Positions 1 to 10,620 of a DNA stretch of 64,000 nt are shown one piece after another. A model generated the notes under the pieces. That model saw only the letters and a program-made list of their open reading frames with translations. It was not told where the DNA came from and did not search any database. Origin of the DNA: Coptis chinensis (lineage: Eukaryota > Streptophyta > Magnoliopsida > Ranunculales > Ranunculaceae). The stretch's first letter is position 1, and each line of letters begins with the position of its first letter. The stretch spans positions 59,355,501 to 59,419,500 of the forward strand of contig CM027377.1 in the NCBI GenBank assembly GCA_015680905.1. The letters run 5' to 3'. The position numbers were made by a program, and so were the translations under genes.

Positions 1-590
1 CACTAACTCTCCACTTGTACTGGAATTCTGCTGAGAGTATAATTGTTGTTGAGGAACCAACTGTGAAGCTTGACTTGTTTGTGGAATATAACTTTGATCT
101 TTAGAACCTGGGGGTCCAGCGTTCTGTCTCCAATAATTACCTTGAAAGTTATTACCACCTTGGTTGGGCCTCTGAAATGAGTTCATGTTGTACTCTCCAA
201 CTGATGCATGTTGATAGTAAACATGACATTCTAGAGTTGCATGAGAAGTGTCCAAATAGACTTTGCAGTATTGGCTAGCTTGCATGACTGTGAGAGATTT
301 AGCTTGAGACTTGTTGATCTTGGAGGGATTCACGGAGAACTGGTTGAATTTCTTACCCAGAATTTCAATGCTGGTGGCCAGGCTAGCCAATGTAGACTTC
401 AGTTCTTGATCTGATTGTTCATGTGCTTGGTAACCAAATTGCTTTGGCTCCCCCTCCATGCTAGCGACATCCTCATTGCTAGTAATCTATTGTTGTGTTT
501 CTTCAACTAAATTCTCGAGAAAGTTGTAAGCTTCCTCTCCATCCATTGATGTAAACTTGCCTTTGGGCATTGACTGTATCAACTTAAAAC
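1..590 (-). pseudogene. Athila-type gag C-terminal fragment, inverted
   Basis: Read on the minus strand, this stretch encodes the C-terminal half of a Ty3/gypsy Athila-type Gag, the particle-forming protein of the retrotransposon. It aligns with the plus-strand gag of the neighbouring element near 3070-3660: both share a GKFTS-DG-EAYNFLEN segment, a TSNEDVA segment and a long Gln/Asn-rich tail. One in-frame TAG lies near 488, where the relative has Trp. The zinc-knuckle area keeps the His and last Cys, but the first ligands look degraded. The fragment continues off the left edge of the window. Homology to gag stops at about 585-590, exactly where the primer-site remnant of the plus-strand element begins. 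It is clearly dead sequence, from a different subfamily than element 1. Confidence 0.8.
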
Positions 591-1119
591 GGCAGCCGGG
601 GAAAGTTGTTTATGTTTAATGTTTTCTTTCAAGATTAGAAGTTTGGATCTCGAGGTAATTTTAGCCGCATCATCCATCCTTTTGAGAAAGAGAGAAGCTT
701 GAAGGACATCTCGAAGACAAGATCTACCATCCAGGTTAGTCGAATCTTCGTTCTTTTTATTTCATTCTTAGTATAGTTGCATCATAGTTTAGTTTTATTG
801 CTTTATAGTATAATTGCATTTAGGACCTTTTCAACAATTGAAGTTGTAAGGCAACACAGCGAAACATCAAACTCTAGTATTTTTTGTCTGAATCTTGACA
901 AACTGACTATCGTCTATGGGCCGTGGTACTTAAGCAATCCAAGTGATTGACCATAACCCTAGAAGAAACAGCTTTAGACAATGGGCGAGATACTAGCTGC
1001 AAAGCCCAACCCAGTTGAAGGAAAGTAGTTTTACATTTTAGTATAATTTAGAATAGTTGTATATTATTCAAGCATTGTAGGATAGTTTTTCGTCATTTTC
1101 GCATAACATTTTCTAGTGT
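591..1119 (+). other. Primer-site remnant and leader of element 1
   Basis: Bases 595-602 (gccgggga) match the 3' half of the tRNA-Asp-type primer binding site seen in full at 16148-16165. The next 500 bases are AT-rich, without open frames, and occupy the position of an Athila 5' leader before gag. The LTR that should precede the primer site is missing; an inverted gag fragment is joined there instead. Confidence 0.5.
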
Positions 1120-1443
1120 ATGCCCCGTTGTCCATATCATCGTCCGGTAAGAACACAACAATATACAAGGTTCAACAACCAACTAACAAGAATACTAGAC
1201 GAGATTGATACAATGGCCGCACGCAATGATGGATGTGTTTTGGACACTAATAATCCCGAAGCTATCCCACCCATGCAAGCACAACAGAGGATAAAGCTGA
1301 GTGATTTCTATTCGCCAATCATTGGAGACCCACACAGCAATATTGTTTTTCCAGAGAGAGAAGCTAACCAGTTTGAACTTAGGGCATCAGTAATCTCTAT
1401 GCTTCCAAAGTTCAATGGTTCAGACAATGTTCAGCCTTATGTT

Positions 1444-2704
1444 TGATAGGGATATATACTAAAAGCATTACTTTTGTATTAACTCTAATTCTTTATATTT
1501 TGAATGAGAATCATATGGGCAAATGTTATGCATATTATATATGTTATTAGTTATTTGCATGTGTCTAATACTTTATGTTGTAGATGATATGGTGTGAACA
1601 CACAGAAGATCATATCATCAGTACCTTATAAAGTATAAGTAATCGTTCACAACCTAGATGGATTTGGACAAACCATTGGTATGGTTGTAGTATAATCTGG
1701 TATTAGTCTATCTTGACTATATGATTACACTAGTACACTTTGTGTGTATTGAACAGGAGCAAGTGAGGTTGTTTCTCTTTATACTGACTATATAAGAGAA
1801 TAAACACCTCTGTTATTATGGATGTTTGTCCTCTTAATCCGGATATAATAACGGGCACTTACATGCATTGTACATTGCTTAAATCATCAATGAGTGAGAT
1901 TCATTTGTGAATTAACAAACTCGATGGATTGGGTAATGACATTGTATGTAAGGTGTGATGTTGATTATAGAAGGAATCCCTGTCCTGCAAGAAGTCGGGC
2001 TGATGATGTCCCCATGAGGAGCTCAAAAGGATTGTCATGTAAACCCTGCAGGTGGATTTATTCTGACATGACAATGAGGTTGAGTGGTACTACTCAAGGA
2101 CATAAGAAGTTGATTAATGTAGTTGTTAGTAACTTGACTTAATCAACGGACATTCGATTTCTTAAACATGGGGAGATCAATGAGCATATAATATGGAGCC
2201 CATAAACACTGACATGTAATTTGGGATTAGGGCGGTAGTGCAACAATGGCCTTTAGTGGAATAAGCCATTTGTTGACGGACTTGGGCCATGTGTTCTGAG
2301 CGAACATGGGAAGCCCAAGCCCGTCAGAAGGCCCAACCCTAATTTCTCCTCATGGTCCCTGTTGTAGCCTATAAATAGAATCCTTTCTTCTTGGCCGAAA
2401 TTCACTATTCACTGGATTTAAAAGAGAGACAAGGAAAGATAGATCCAAAATTAGATCTAGCTTTGTGAGAAAGAAGGGGGTTAGTAGATCGTTGCCCACA
2501 CAACTTCCAATATATTCTAAAGGAATACAACAGAAGATCAAGGGGTTGATTGTTGATTCGGATTCATAGCTATTGGATTCTCAGAGTTATCACAGCCGAT
2601 TCAAAGGTATGTTTTCTATCCAAAATTGTGAGAACCCATTAATTACGCTGCACATGGTTTTCGCGGTTTGTAGAAATTTGCATTCTTAAATAACGGTTCC
2701 TACA
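1444..2704 (+). mobile_element. Solo LTR, family S, copy A
   Basis: This 1261-bp insertion begins TGATAGGG and ends TTCCTACA, the TG..CA ends of an LTR. It is flanked by 5-bp target duplications with one difference: ATGTT at 1439-1443 and ATGCT at 2705-2709. Removing it restores the gag reading frame (Q-P-Y then A-H-M). A TATAAATAG box lies at 2370-2378. No internal domain or second LTR is present, so it is best read as a solo LTR left by LTR-LTR recombination. A close inverted relative lies at 5327-6594. Its superfamily cannot be told from the LTR alone. Confidence 0.9.
2370..2378 (+). promoter_or_regulatory. TATA box of solo LTR A
   Basis: TATAAATAG lies about 0.93 kb into the LTR and is conserved in the inverted copy (5659-5667, minus strand). 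This is the expected position of the core promoter before the R region. Confidence 0.5.
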
Positions 2705-4379
2705 ATGCTCACATGAACAAATTTCTATCAGTCCTCAGAATTTTCAAGAACCAGAATATCAGGGATGAGAGTATCAAGTTAATTCTTTTTCCACTCTCAC
2801 TCGAAGGTAAAGCATCTGAATGGTTAACTGCACAGCCGATCAATTCAATCAACAATTGGGAGAAGTTGAGAACGAAGTTTATGAACAAGTTCTACCCACC
2901 CCAGAGGACAGATGCCATACAGCAAGCCATCATCAATTTCAAAGGGAAGGTGACTGAAGAATATCATCAAAGCTGGGAGAAATTCAATAATCTGCTAGTC
3001 TCATGTCCACATCATGGTTATGATAAGAGGACACTGGCTCATTTTTTCTTTCGAGGACTTTCTACTATGAACAAGTTGATGATACAGTCAATGCATCAAG
3101 GTAAGTTTACATCATTGGATGGAGGGGAAGCCTACAACTTTCTCGAGAATGTAGCTGAAGACACTCAACAATGGAGTACTAGCAATGAGGACGTAGCTAG
3201 AGTGGAGGGGGTGCCGAAGCAATTTGGCAACCGAATTCAAGAAGACCCAAATCAAGCGATGCTATCAATTATGGCAAGCCTATCAACAGGACTTGAAACT
3301 CTGAACAAGAAGTTTGATCAATTCTCCATGAATTCTCCGAAAGCAAACAATTTCCAAGCTAAACCTCAACCATCCAAGCCTTGTTATGCCATTTGTGAGC
3401 TATGTTCTGATGAAGGCCACACCACTGAAGAGTGTTCATACTATTTGGATACTAATGCAGAGGCATGTAGTATCAACTCTTTAAGAAGAAATAACCAGTT
3501 CAATCAAGGACAGAATTATTGGAAGCCACAAAATACAAATCAGAGGAATTTTCCTCCAGGATTCCAAAATCAGTCAAATCAGTTCCAGAATAACCAGTAT
3601 CAGTTCCAAGCCCGCAAGCAACCATACAGAAATCAACAGTCATACAAGAACTAGCAATACCAAGGCAACACAAATAGAGAGTTAGTACCAGATCTTATGA
3701 GTGGATATATTGCCCCTATGCCTCAGTCGAGCAAAGTAGTTATCCCACATCTGGAAGAAGTTATCACCACCATTGTCAATGAGTTGAAACAGACAAATCA
3801 AACAACCCAGAAGTTTGAGAATAACTTTAGTGTCATTCAAGGCCAGATAGGGCAAATCGCTGCCGCCTTGATAGAGAGATCAAAAGGAGAATTACCAAGC
3901 CAGTCGGAGCCAAATCCGAAAGGAAGAGGTGTCTTGCAAGTGGATAACCTGGAGATTACTCATGACCAAGTTAATTCTGTCACCACTCTGAGGTAGGCAA
4001 GAAAGTTGATAACAAGATTGCCTATGAACCAGGAAAAGATTCTGCGGAGCCTAATGTAACTTATGTCCCCACCATCCCATCCAGCTCTAACATTCCAGAT
4101 ATATCTAGTGTTGTACGACCTGCTGAAGAAACTGTTGCAAAAGAAGTTGAAGGAACTATTGTGGAAGTAAGTAAGAAGAAGCCATCACGAGTGACTCCAA
4201 CTGTCACTCCACTATCTGTTACCAAGCCAACCGAAGCCGAAAGAAGATAACCAATATTGAAGAATCCGCCAGCACCGTTTCCTTCGAAACTAGTGAATAC
4301 CATAAAGGGTGACTAGTACAAGGACATTTGCGATGTATTTCAAAATTTGCATATTGATATCCCATTTCTGACCACCATC

Positions 4380-7365
4380 AAGCAAGTTTCCTCGTATGCC
4401 AATTCAAGTTCGTGAAAGATCTAGTGAAGAAGAAGACCAACATTTCGAAAGAAGCTTTTATCGCTCAAAGATATTCATCGTACCTACATAATCTAGCGGT
4501 TGTGAAACTGAAAGATCCTGGAAGTCTAATTGTTACATGCAGAATTAGAGATTCTTTAGAGGAGCAAGCTTTATTAGATTTGGGTGCTAGTGTGAATCTT
4601 CTACCATATTTCGTCTATGAGAAGTTAGGCCTGAAGGATCTTAAACCGACTGATGTTACTTTACAGTTTGCAGATAGATCAGAAAAGATACCTAAAGGAA
4701 TCATTGAAAACGTCATAGTCAAGATCGAAGATTTCTATTATCCTGTTGATTTCATAGTACTCGACACAGAACCTACATCTGGTAGGTAGATACCAATCAT
4801 TCTAGGCAAACCATTCTTGGGCACTGCAAATGCAATAATCAACTATCGAAATGGTAATATAACGTTATCCTTTGGTAATATGAGAGTCGATACCAATGTT
4901 TTCCATATGTTACAGCAACCACAGGAGGTGTGTGCTGTGAACGAGGTATGTATGATTGAAGTGTTAGCATAGGATTATCTGACTCATTCATATCCTGCTG
5001 ACGAGTTGTTGAAAGCTTTGACAAACTCAGACTGTGAGGAACTTAGTGTCGAGGCAATTAATGCAATTTTGGATTCATCGCCTGTCATGGATGATAACAA
5101 GTTCAAAGAAAAGTTTGAATCGCCTATGCCTGATAAACCATCTAAAGAGCTTAAGGAGTCGCCTAAGCTAGAATTGAAACCTTTGCCGTCTACACTCAAG
5201 TATGTTATCTTGGGAGATTTGGGAACCTACCCAGTAGTCATTGCATCAAATTTGACTGAGGAACAGGAATCTAGGTTAATAGAACTTTTAAAGGAACACA
5301 AGTCCGCTATAGGTTAGACAATTGATTGTAGGAACCGTTATTTTCAGAATGAATATTTCTGCAAACCGCGAAAACCCACGCGCAGCGGAATTAATGGGGT
5401 TCACGGTTTTGGATAGAAAACATACCTTTTAGAATCGGCTAAGATGTAATATCTGAGAATCCAATAGCTATGAATCCGAATCAACAATCAACCCCTTGAT
5501 CTTCTGCTGTATTCCTTTAGAGTAGATTAGACGTTGTGTGGGCAACGATCTACCAACCCCCTTCTTTCTCACAAAGCTAGATCCAGTTTTGGATCTATCT
5601 TTTCTTGCCTCTCTTTTCAATCTAGTGAATAGTAATTTCAGCCAAGAGAAAAAAGATTCTATTTATAGGCTACAATAGGGACCATGAGGAGAAATTAGGG
5701 TTGGGCCTCCTGACGGGCTTGGGCTTCCCATGTTCACCTATAACACACAGCCCAAGTCCGTCAACAAATGGCTTATTCCACTAAAGGCAATTGTTGCACT
5801 ACCGCCCTAATCCCAAATTACGTGTCAGCGTTTATGGGCTCCATATTATATGCTTGTTGATATCCCCGTGTTTAAGATATTGAATGCCCGTTGATTAAGT
5901 CAAGTTACTGACAACTACATTAATCAACTTCTTATATCCTTGAGTAGTACCACTCAACCTTATTGTCATGTATGAATAAATCCACCTGCAGGGTTTACAT
6001 GACAATCTTTTTGAGCTCCTCAAGGGGACATCATCAACCCGACTTCCTGCGGGTCACGGATTCCTTCTATAATCAACAGTACACCTTACATATAATGTCA
6101 TTACCCAATCCATCGAGTTTGTTGATTTATAAATGAATCTCACTCATTGATGATTTAAAGCAATGTATAATGCACGTAAGTGCCCGCTATTATATCCGGA
6201 TTAATATAACAAGCATCCATAATAACAGAGGCGTTTGTTCTCTTATATAGTCAATATAAAGAGAAACAACCTCACTTGCTCATGTTCAATACACACAAAG
6301 TGTACTAGTATAATCCTATAGTCAGGATAGACTAATACCAGATTATACTACAATCGTACCAATGGTTTGTCCAAATCCATCTAGGTTGTGAACGATTACT
6401 TATACTTTATAAGGTACTGATGATATGATCTTTTGTGTGTTCACACCATATCATCTACAACATAAAGTATTAGACACATGCATATAACTAATAACATATA
6501 TAATATACATAACATTTGCCCATATGATTCTCATTCAATATATAAAGAATTAGAGTTAATACAAAAGTAATGCTTTTAGTATATAACCCTATCATTGATG
6601 ATATCAAGGGTATCAGCCCTATGATAGTTCAACATAGGATTCGTTTGGAAGAGGATTCAAAGACTTCTAAGCAACCACAGAGGAGGCTTAATCTGAAGAT
6701 GAAGGAAGTAGTTCGAGAAGAGGTTGTCAAATTCCTTGACGCCGGCATTATCTACCCTATTTCTGATAGTCAATGGGTTAGTCCAGTTCAAGTTGTGCTG
6801 AAGAAGTCCGTAACCACAATGATCGAGAATGAGAACAATGAGTTGATTCCAACTAGGATTCAAACTGGATGGAGAGTTTGCATCGATTACAGGAAACTGA
6901 TAGCCCATCAAGGAAAGACCATTTTCCATTACCATTCACCAATCAGATGTTAGAAAGATTAGCTAGACAAGCTTACTACTACTTTCTTGATGGTTACTCA
7001 GGATATTTTCAAATCCATATGCACCTTGAGGACCAAGTGAAGACCACATTCACATGTCCGTTCGGAATATTCGCCTACCGTCGTATGCCTTATGGTCTAT
7101 GCAATGCACCAGCCACTTTTCAGCGATGCATGATGAATATTTTTGACGACATGGTGGAGAAATACATGGAAGTTTTTATGGATGATTTTTCAGTTTTTGG
7201 ATCATCTTTTGAGGATTGCCTAAACCATTTATCCTTAGTCCTTAAACGTTGTTGCGATACCAACTTAGTTCTGAACTGGGAAAAGTGTCACTTCATGGTA
7301 AAGGAAGGGATAATGCTGGGTCACCAAGTTTCAAAGGAAGGAATTCTAGTAGATCGAGCGAAAAT
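4380..7365 (+). pseudogene. pol of element 1: protease and partial reverse transcriptase
   Basis: The aspartic protease that cleaves the Gag-Pol polyprotein is at 4412-4960, with the active-site motif LLDLGASVNLLP near 4570-4605 and the later IPIILGKPFLG segment after an in-frame TAG at 4787. A linker and the RT entry motif (AIG-T-ID) reach 5326; TAG at 5315 replaces the Trp found in relatives. After a second solo LTR the RT resumes at 6595 (DIKGISP, then VKFLDAGIIYPISDSQWVSP). A frame change near 6900 leads to CPFGIFAYRRMPYGLCNAPATF and the catalytic EVFMDDFSVFG near 7165-7200. Coding ends at about 7365 within the segment LGH-VSKEGI-VD-AK, so the thumb, RNase H and integrase are lost. Confidence 0.85.
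5327..6594 (-). mobile_element. Solo LTR, family S, copy B, inverted
   Basis: This 1268-bp insertion is in the opposite orientation to copy A. On the minus strand it starts TGATAGGG (at 6594) and ends TTCCTACA (at 5327). Perfect 5-bp target duplications, TTGAT, lie at 5322-5326 and 6595-6599. By eye the two copies agree at well over 90 percent of positions. It interrupts the RT start of element 1, and the coding sequence rejoins if it is removed. The TATAAATAG box is at 5659-5667 on the minus strand. Confidence 0.92.
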
Positions 7366-8530
7366 GTCTACATGAATTAAGCATGTTTTCGAAAGATCAG
7401 TTGTGAGATGGAAACCTAAGTATTCCCCACCTGTTAGTTTGTGGGATTTACTCCCCGTTGACCTTCAAAGGAAGATAATTTCTAGGTTGGTGTAAGAGGA
7501 GAGTGCGTAAGCTAGGTTGGTGTAAGAATTGCCATTCTGAAACTTGTCCTGGGTTACAGCCAATAAGAGAAAATTGTTGGTACAAGGTATACTTTTGTCA
7601 ATCACCTGCTGAGAGAGATCAGAAGAATTCCTACAAAGTGAAACCTAGAGGGTGGGAATACTAGTCTTGAGGATCTGACTATAAAGGACTCAAAAGTCTT
7701 GAGAATCTGACTTTAAAAGACGACTCACATTACGTCTTGGGGATCTAACGTAAAAAGACCAAAATATTTGTTTCTTGAACTAATTCTATTGATATTCGGC
7801 ATCAATGGTAATATCCTACCTTTTTCTCATCCTTTTCATTTACTTCTTTATACATTGAGGTTAATGTATGCATAAGTAGGGGGAGGGTGTACTTGAGAAA
7901 TGAATTTCGAAAATTAGTTTTCAAAACCAAAAATATTTTTGTTTCTATATTAGCAACATGAGAAAAATGAATTTTAATGATGAGTCTGGGATATATATTA
8001 TATACTGCTTAGTGTTGAGTTTGATAGATAGTTGATATTATTGATTTCATTATCGCTTAGACTATTTATTATGCTCGGACATAGTTCTTGTTGATAGAAT
8101 TCTTTATCAAGGCACCACCATAATACTTGGTCAGTTTTGTGTACTTTGGCTAGAAGATAGATTTAAACCCCTAGTAAACTGGAAGTAGAATTTTTTAGAC
8201 TTAGCCCGTGAGACTTAAGCTTTATACCCATTCTTTGGAGAGTTCTTATGAAAAATCCGACTCTTAGTGACTCAACATCTTTCAGTTCTTTATGTCATTG
8301 TAAAATAGTCTCATTATTTGTTGATTTAGTTAATCACAAAGTGACATCAACTGGGGAGATAGCCATTAGGTCTTGTAGTCTATTCGTAACAGAGTATCAT
8401 ACTGATAAGTCAAGTAGTGAACCCATTCAGCCTTTATCCCACCTAGTAGGACCATCATGTTAAACCCTTTTGAGCCTTACAATAAGCTATTTTCTTTCAT
8501 AAAACCCTTTACCCTTTACCCAACTCCAGA
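7366..8530 (+). other. Sequence joined to truncated RT; short F-box-like and Cys-rich coding remnants
   Basis: Right after the broken RT, a frame starting near 7380 reads RWKPKYSPPVSLWDLLPVDL, followed by a QRKIISRLV-like end at a stop codon (about 7492). The LPxDLxxxIISRL pattern resembles the core of an F-box, but it is too short for a call. An overlapping frame at 7490-7660 reads LGWCKNCHSETCPG and ENCWYKVYFCQSP, a Cys-rich stretch. They may be the remains of an extra Athila ORF downstream of pol or a captured gene fragment. From 7700 to 8530 the sequence is AT-rich without convincing coding; a GGGGGAGGG run at 7879-7887 could be a purine tract. Confidence 0.3.
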
Positions 8531-9561
8531 CAAGGAGTATAGCCAAAAACCTTTATCAGCCATACCCATATGTTTCTGAGAATACGAAGGGAACAAGGAG
8601 GAAGAAAGAGCACAAAAGGAAGATTACAAGGAAATATCAGAGACGTACAATGAAAACCATCATTCTATTCTAAGTGAAAGAAGCTAGTGGAAAACAAGCA
8701 TATCCAGTACTAATCAAGGATATACCACTGAGTTAAAAAAAAAAGAATAAGTTGAACAGAATGGATGGAAAAGCTAAGACAAAGGAAGAATCTTCTCTGA
8801 AATACGAAATTTGAATAAATCTTCCAAAGAAAGAAGCAAAATCCTTAGTGTTTTTCAGAAACAACACTTGAATCCTTTTTACCTTTCTTTCATAAACCAA
8901 TACCCAAGCCAAGTTACAACCCATGACTTATCACTACAGTATGGTACGAAGTCTAGAATAGGTGAGAGGATGCTAAAGTGAAGGACCCGACACTTCATAT
9001 GTGATTGACATTCTTTCCATGAGACTACTGTCATCTAGAAGTCTATTTTTCAAGGTAGTATGTGGGATGTTCATATTCATTATTCTTTTCCCCACATACA
9101 TGAGGTAAAATAGTATACCATCTTCTGAGAGATTATTTTCTGAGAGTATGACCGGTGAGGATTGAAAGTCTAGATTATCATTCTAAAGGTAAACTAGGGA
9201 TTCTGTTTCTTGGATAGGAGAGTATAGGAGATTGACTAAGTACACACATAAGCCTTGATTGAGAATTTTGTCAATTTTTACTATCTCCCATCATAATCTA
9301 TGAGTCTTTGTAGCAATGTAGTTAGCAATGGGGACCGTCTATTGGAGTAAGCACTAAGTGGGTAAGGAATTTCTCTCTCTAAAAAATACTATCATTCTTG
9401 AACATGCTATTGATTGATTTTGTGGGTATATCACCTGATAACCCTCACGAGGCTATAACTCGTCCTTTTTGGGGAACTTAAAGGTTTAAAGCCTTGTTGC
9501 ATATGGTAAATGCAATCGCGATGCCTGCGAAAGTAAGTTAGGATTTTATTTTTGTTATTAG
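8531..9561 (+). other. Athila-type 3' UTR
   Basis: This is non-coding. The last 140 bases (gaggctataactcgtcc, then the ttgcatatggtaaatgca and gttaggattttattttt segments) match the reverse complement of the 3' UTRs of X2 (24960-25060) and X3 (38450-38560). Homology stops at 9561, where a minus-strand family-E gag begins, so the PPT and 3' LTR of this element are lost. No other feature is seen in it. Confidence 0.55.
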
Positions 9562-10620
9562 GATGTGATTTTGATCAATGTTGCATTTGGTACATTGAAC
9601 ACACACTTCTTCTGGCTGAAGTGATGATAGGTTTGTGATCAAAGGACAGGTTGCATTTATATGATTTAAGATTAGATAAAAATTGAATGGTGAGGTATTT
9701 ATGTTCATGACAGGATAAGGGGTTTGGTCTTTTTGTTTGGTTATAAGGGCTTCTACCTTTTTTGTGAGGGCTTCGATTAAAGTTTTGATCTCAGGATCAG
9801 ATTTCACCTAAAAAATACCACTAGCCTCATATGTACTGGGTTGGGCTGCTCTGGAATTGTTTACGTCGCCCCAATAGGTACTTTTTTCAGCTTGGTTTTC
9901 AAGAAAGGTTAAGGTTTCAGTTGCACCTATATCCAAAAAATTACCATTACTCATGATGTCGCGAGTTACTTTGTATTCTTGGAGAAGACCTTTGAAGAAA
10001 CATTGGACAAGAGTGGATTTTTCTAGTGTATGGTGAGAACATGAATCGAGTAGGTCAAAGAATTTATCCCATTCTTTAGAAAATATCTCACTTGGACTCT
10101 GTCTGAAGAACTGTATCTTACTTCTTATCTCTTCTATTTTCTTCGGCAGAAAGAACTTCTTCATGAAGGAGAACACAACCTTTTCCCATGTATCGAAAGA
10201 ATCGGGTTTCTGCGAAAGAAGCCAAGCATGACTCTTACCAGCTAGAGTAAAAGGAAACACTCGTAGCTTAACCTGATCGTCGGTGACACTCGGATGGTGG
10301 AAAGTATTACATACTTTATGTATCCGGCGTAGATGCTCGTACGGTAACTCATGTTCAAACCCGTGAAAGATGGGTAGAAGATTGAACACGTTAGGTGGAA
10401 TGCGAAAGTCGCTCGTGAGTGGTGTGAGTGGTATACAAGATGGAGGCCCATCTTGTAACGGTGTGTAGAAGTTGTAGAGAGGCTCTTCAACTTGCACTAC
10501 TTCGTCGGTCATCTTAGTTGATGGAGGACTAGAAATAGGAGATTGTCTAGGATGACGTGCTCTCCTATGTGAGTAAGTATTATTCTTGCTAATACCAGTA
10601 GTGCCTGAACGTAGTATCAT
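9562..10620 (-). pseudogene. Family-E gag, copy 1 (truncated)
   Basis: This is a retrotransposon Gag on the minus strand. A possible internal start is MTDEVV (near 10513), matching the starts MAEEN and MGEEV of the two other copies. The capsid-like domain runs from FRIPPNVFNLLPIFHG through a VFPFTLAGK-HAWL block to FDTWEKV and an F-DLLDSC-HH block, the plant retrotransposon_gag pattern. Below 9808 the frame continues with LTKKVEAL and MNINTSP, but the zinc knuckle is degraded: FNFYLILNHINATCP keeps only the His and last Cys. The coding sequence is cut at 9562 by the junction with the element 1 3' UTR. A stop separates the two halves at about 9808. It is dead, and no protease follows. Confidence 0.8.

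Larger units (their letters stand above)
1120..4310 (+). pseudogene. gag of Athila-like element 1, split by solo LTR
   Basis: This is a decayed gag gene encoding the structural capsid/nucleocapsid polyprotein of a Ty3/gypsy element. The N-terminal part (1120-1443) includes the FELR...LPKFNGSDNV segment that opens the retrotransposon-gag domain. A solo LTR interrupts it, and the gene resumes at 2705-2710 (AHMNKFLSVLR, then PLSLEGKASEWL and a WE-FNNLLVSCPHHG segment). A CX2CX4HX4C zinc knuckle (CELCSDEGHTTEEC) lies near 3397-3438. Downstream are a Gln/Asn-rich tail and the typical GQIGQIA...FPSQ-like linker (here LPSQSEPNPKGRG) near 3840-3935. Defects seen are an in-frame TAG at 3652, a one-base deletion just after 3990 (the TLRSGK motif of relatives) and further stops towards 4310. 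The start Met at 1120 is a guess; relatives vary there. Confidence 0.8.
591..9561 (+). mobile_element. Athila-like Ty3/gypsy element 1, no 5' LTR, interrupted and truncated
   Basis: In order this holds a primer-site remnant, leader, gag, protease, the first part of the reverse transcriptase, then a jump into downstream non-coding sequence. Two solo LTRs of another family (1444-2704 and 5327-6594) sit inside it; removing them restores a colinear gag-pol order. The part after RT subdomain 5 (RNase H and integrase) is absent. The last part, around 9420-9561, matches in inverted orientation the 3' UTRs of X2 and X3, which supports assigning it to an Athila-like 3' end. No LTR of its own is visible at either end. 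Confidence 0.75.

Noticed and set aside
1894-2142. Open frame inside solo LTR A
   Set aside because: Lies wholly within a non-coding LTR and is not conserved in copy B.
4061-4303. Minus-strand open frame across the gag/protease linker of element 1
   Set aside because: Antisense shadow of a low-complexity Pro/Thr/Val linker; the plus strand has the recognisable gag-pro order.
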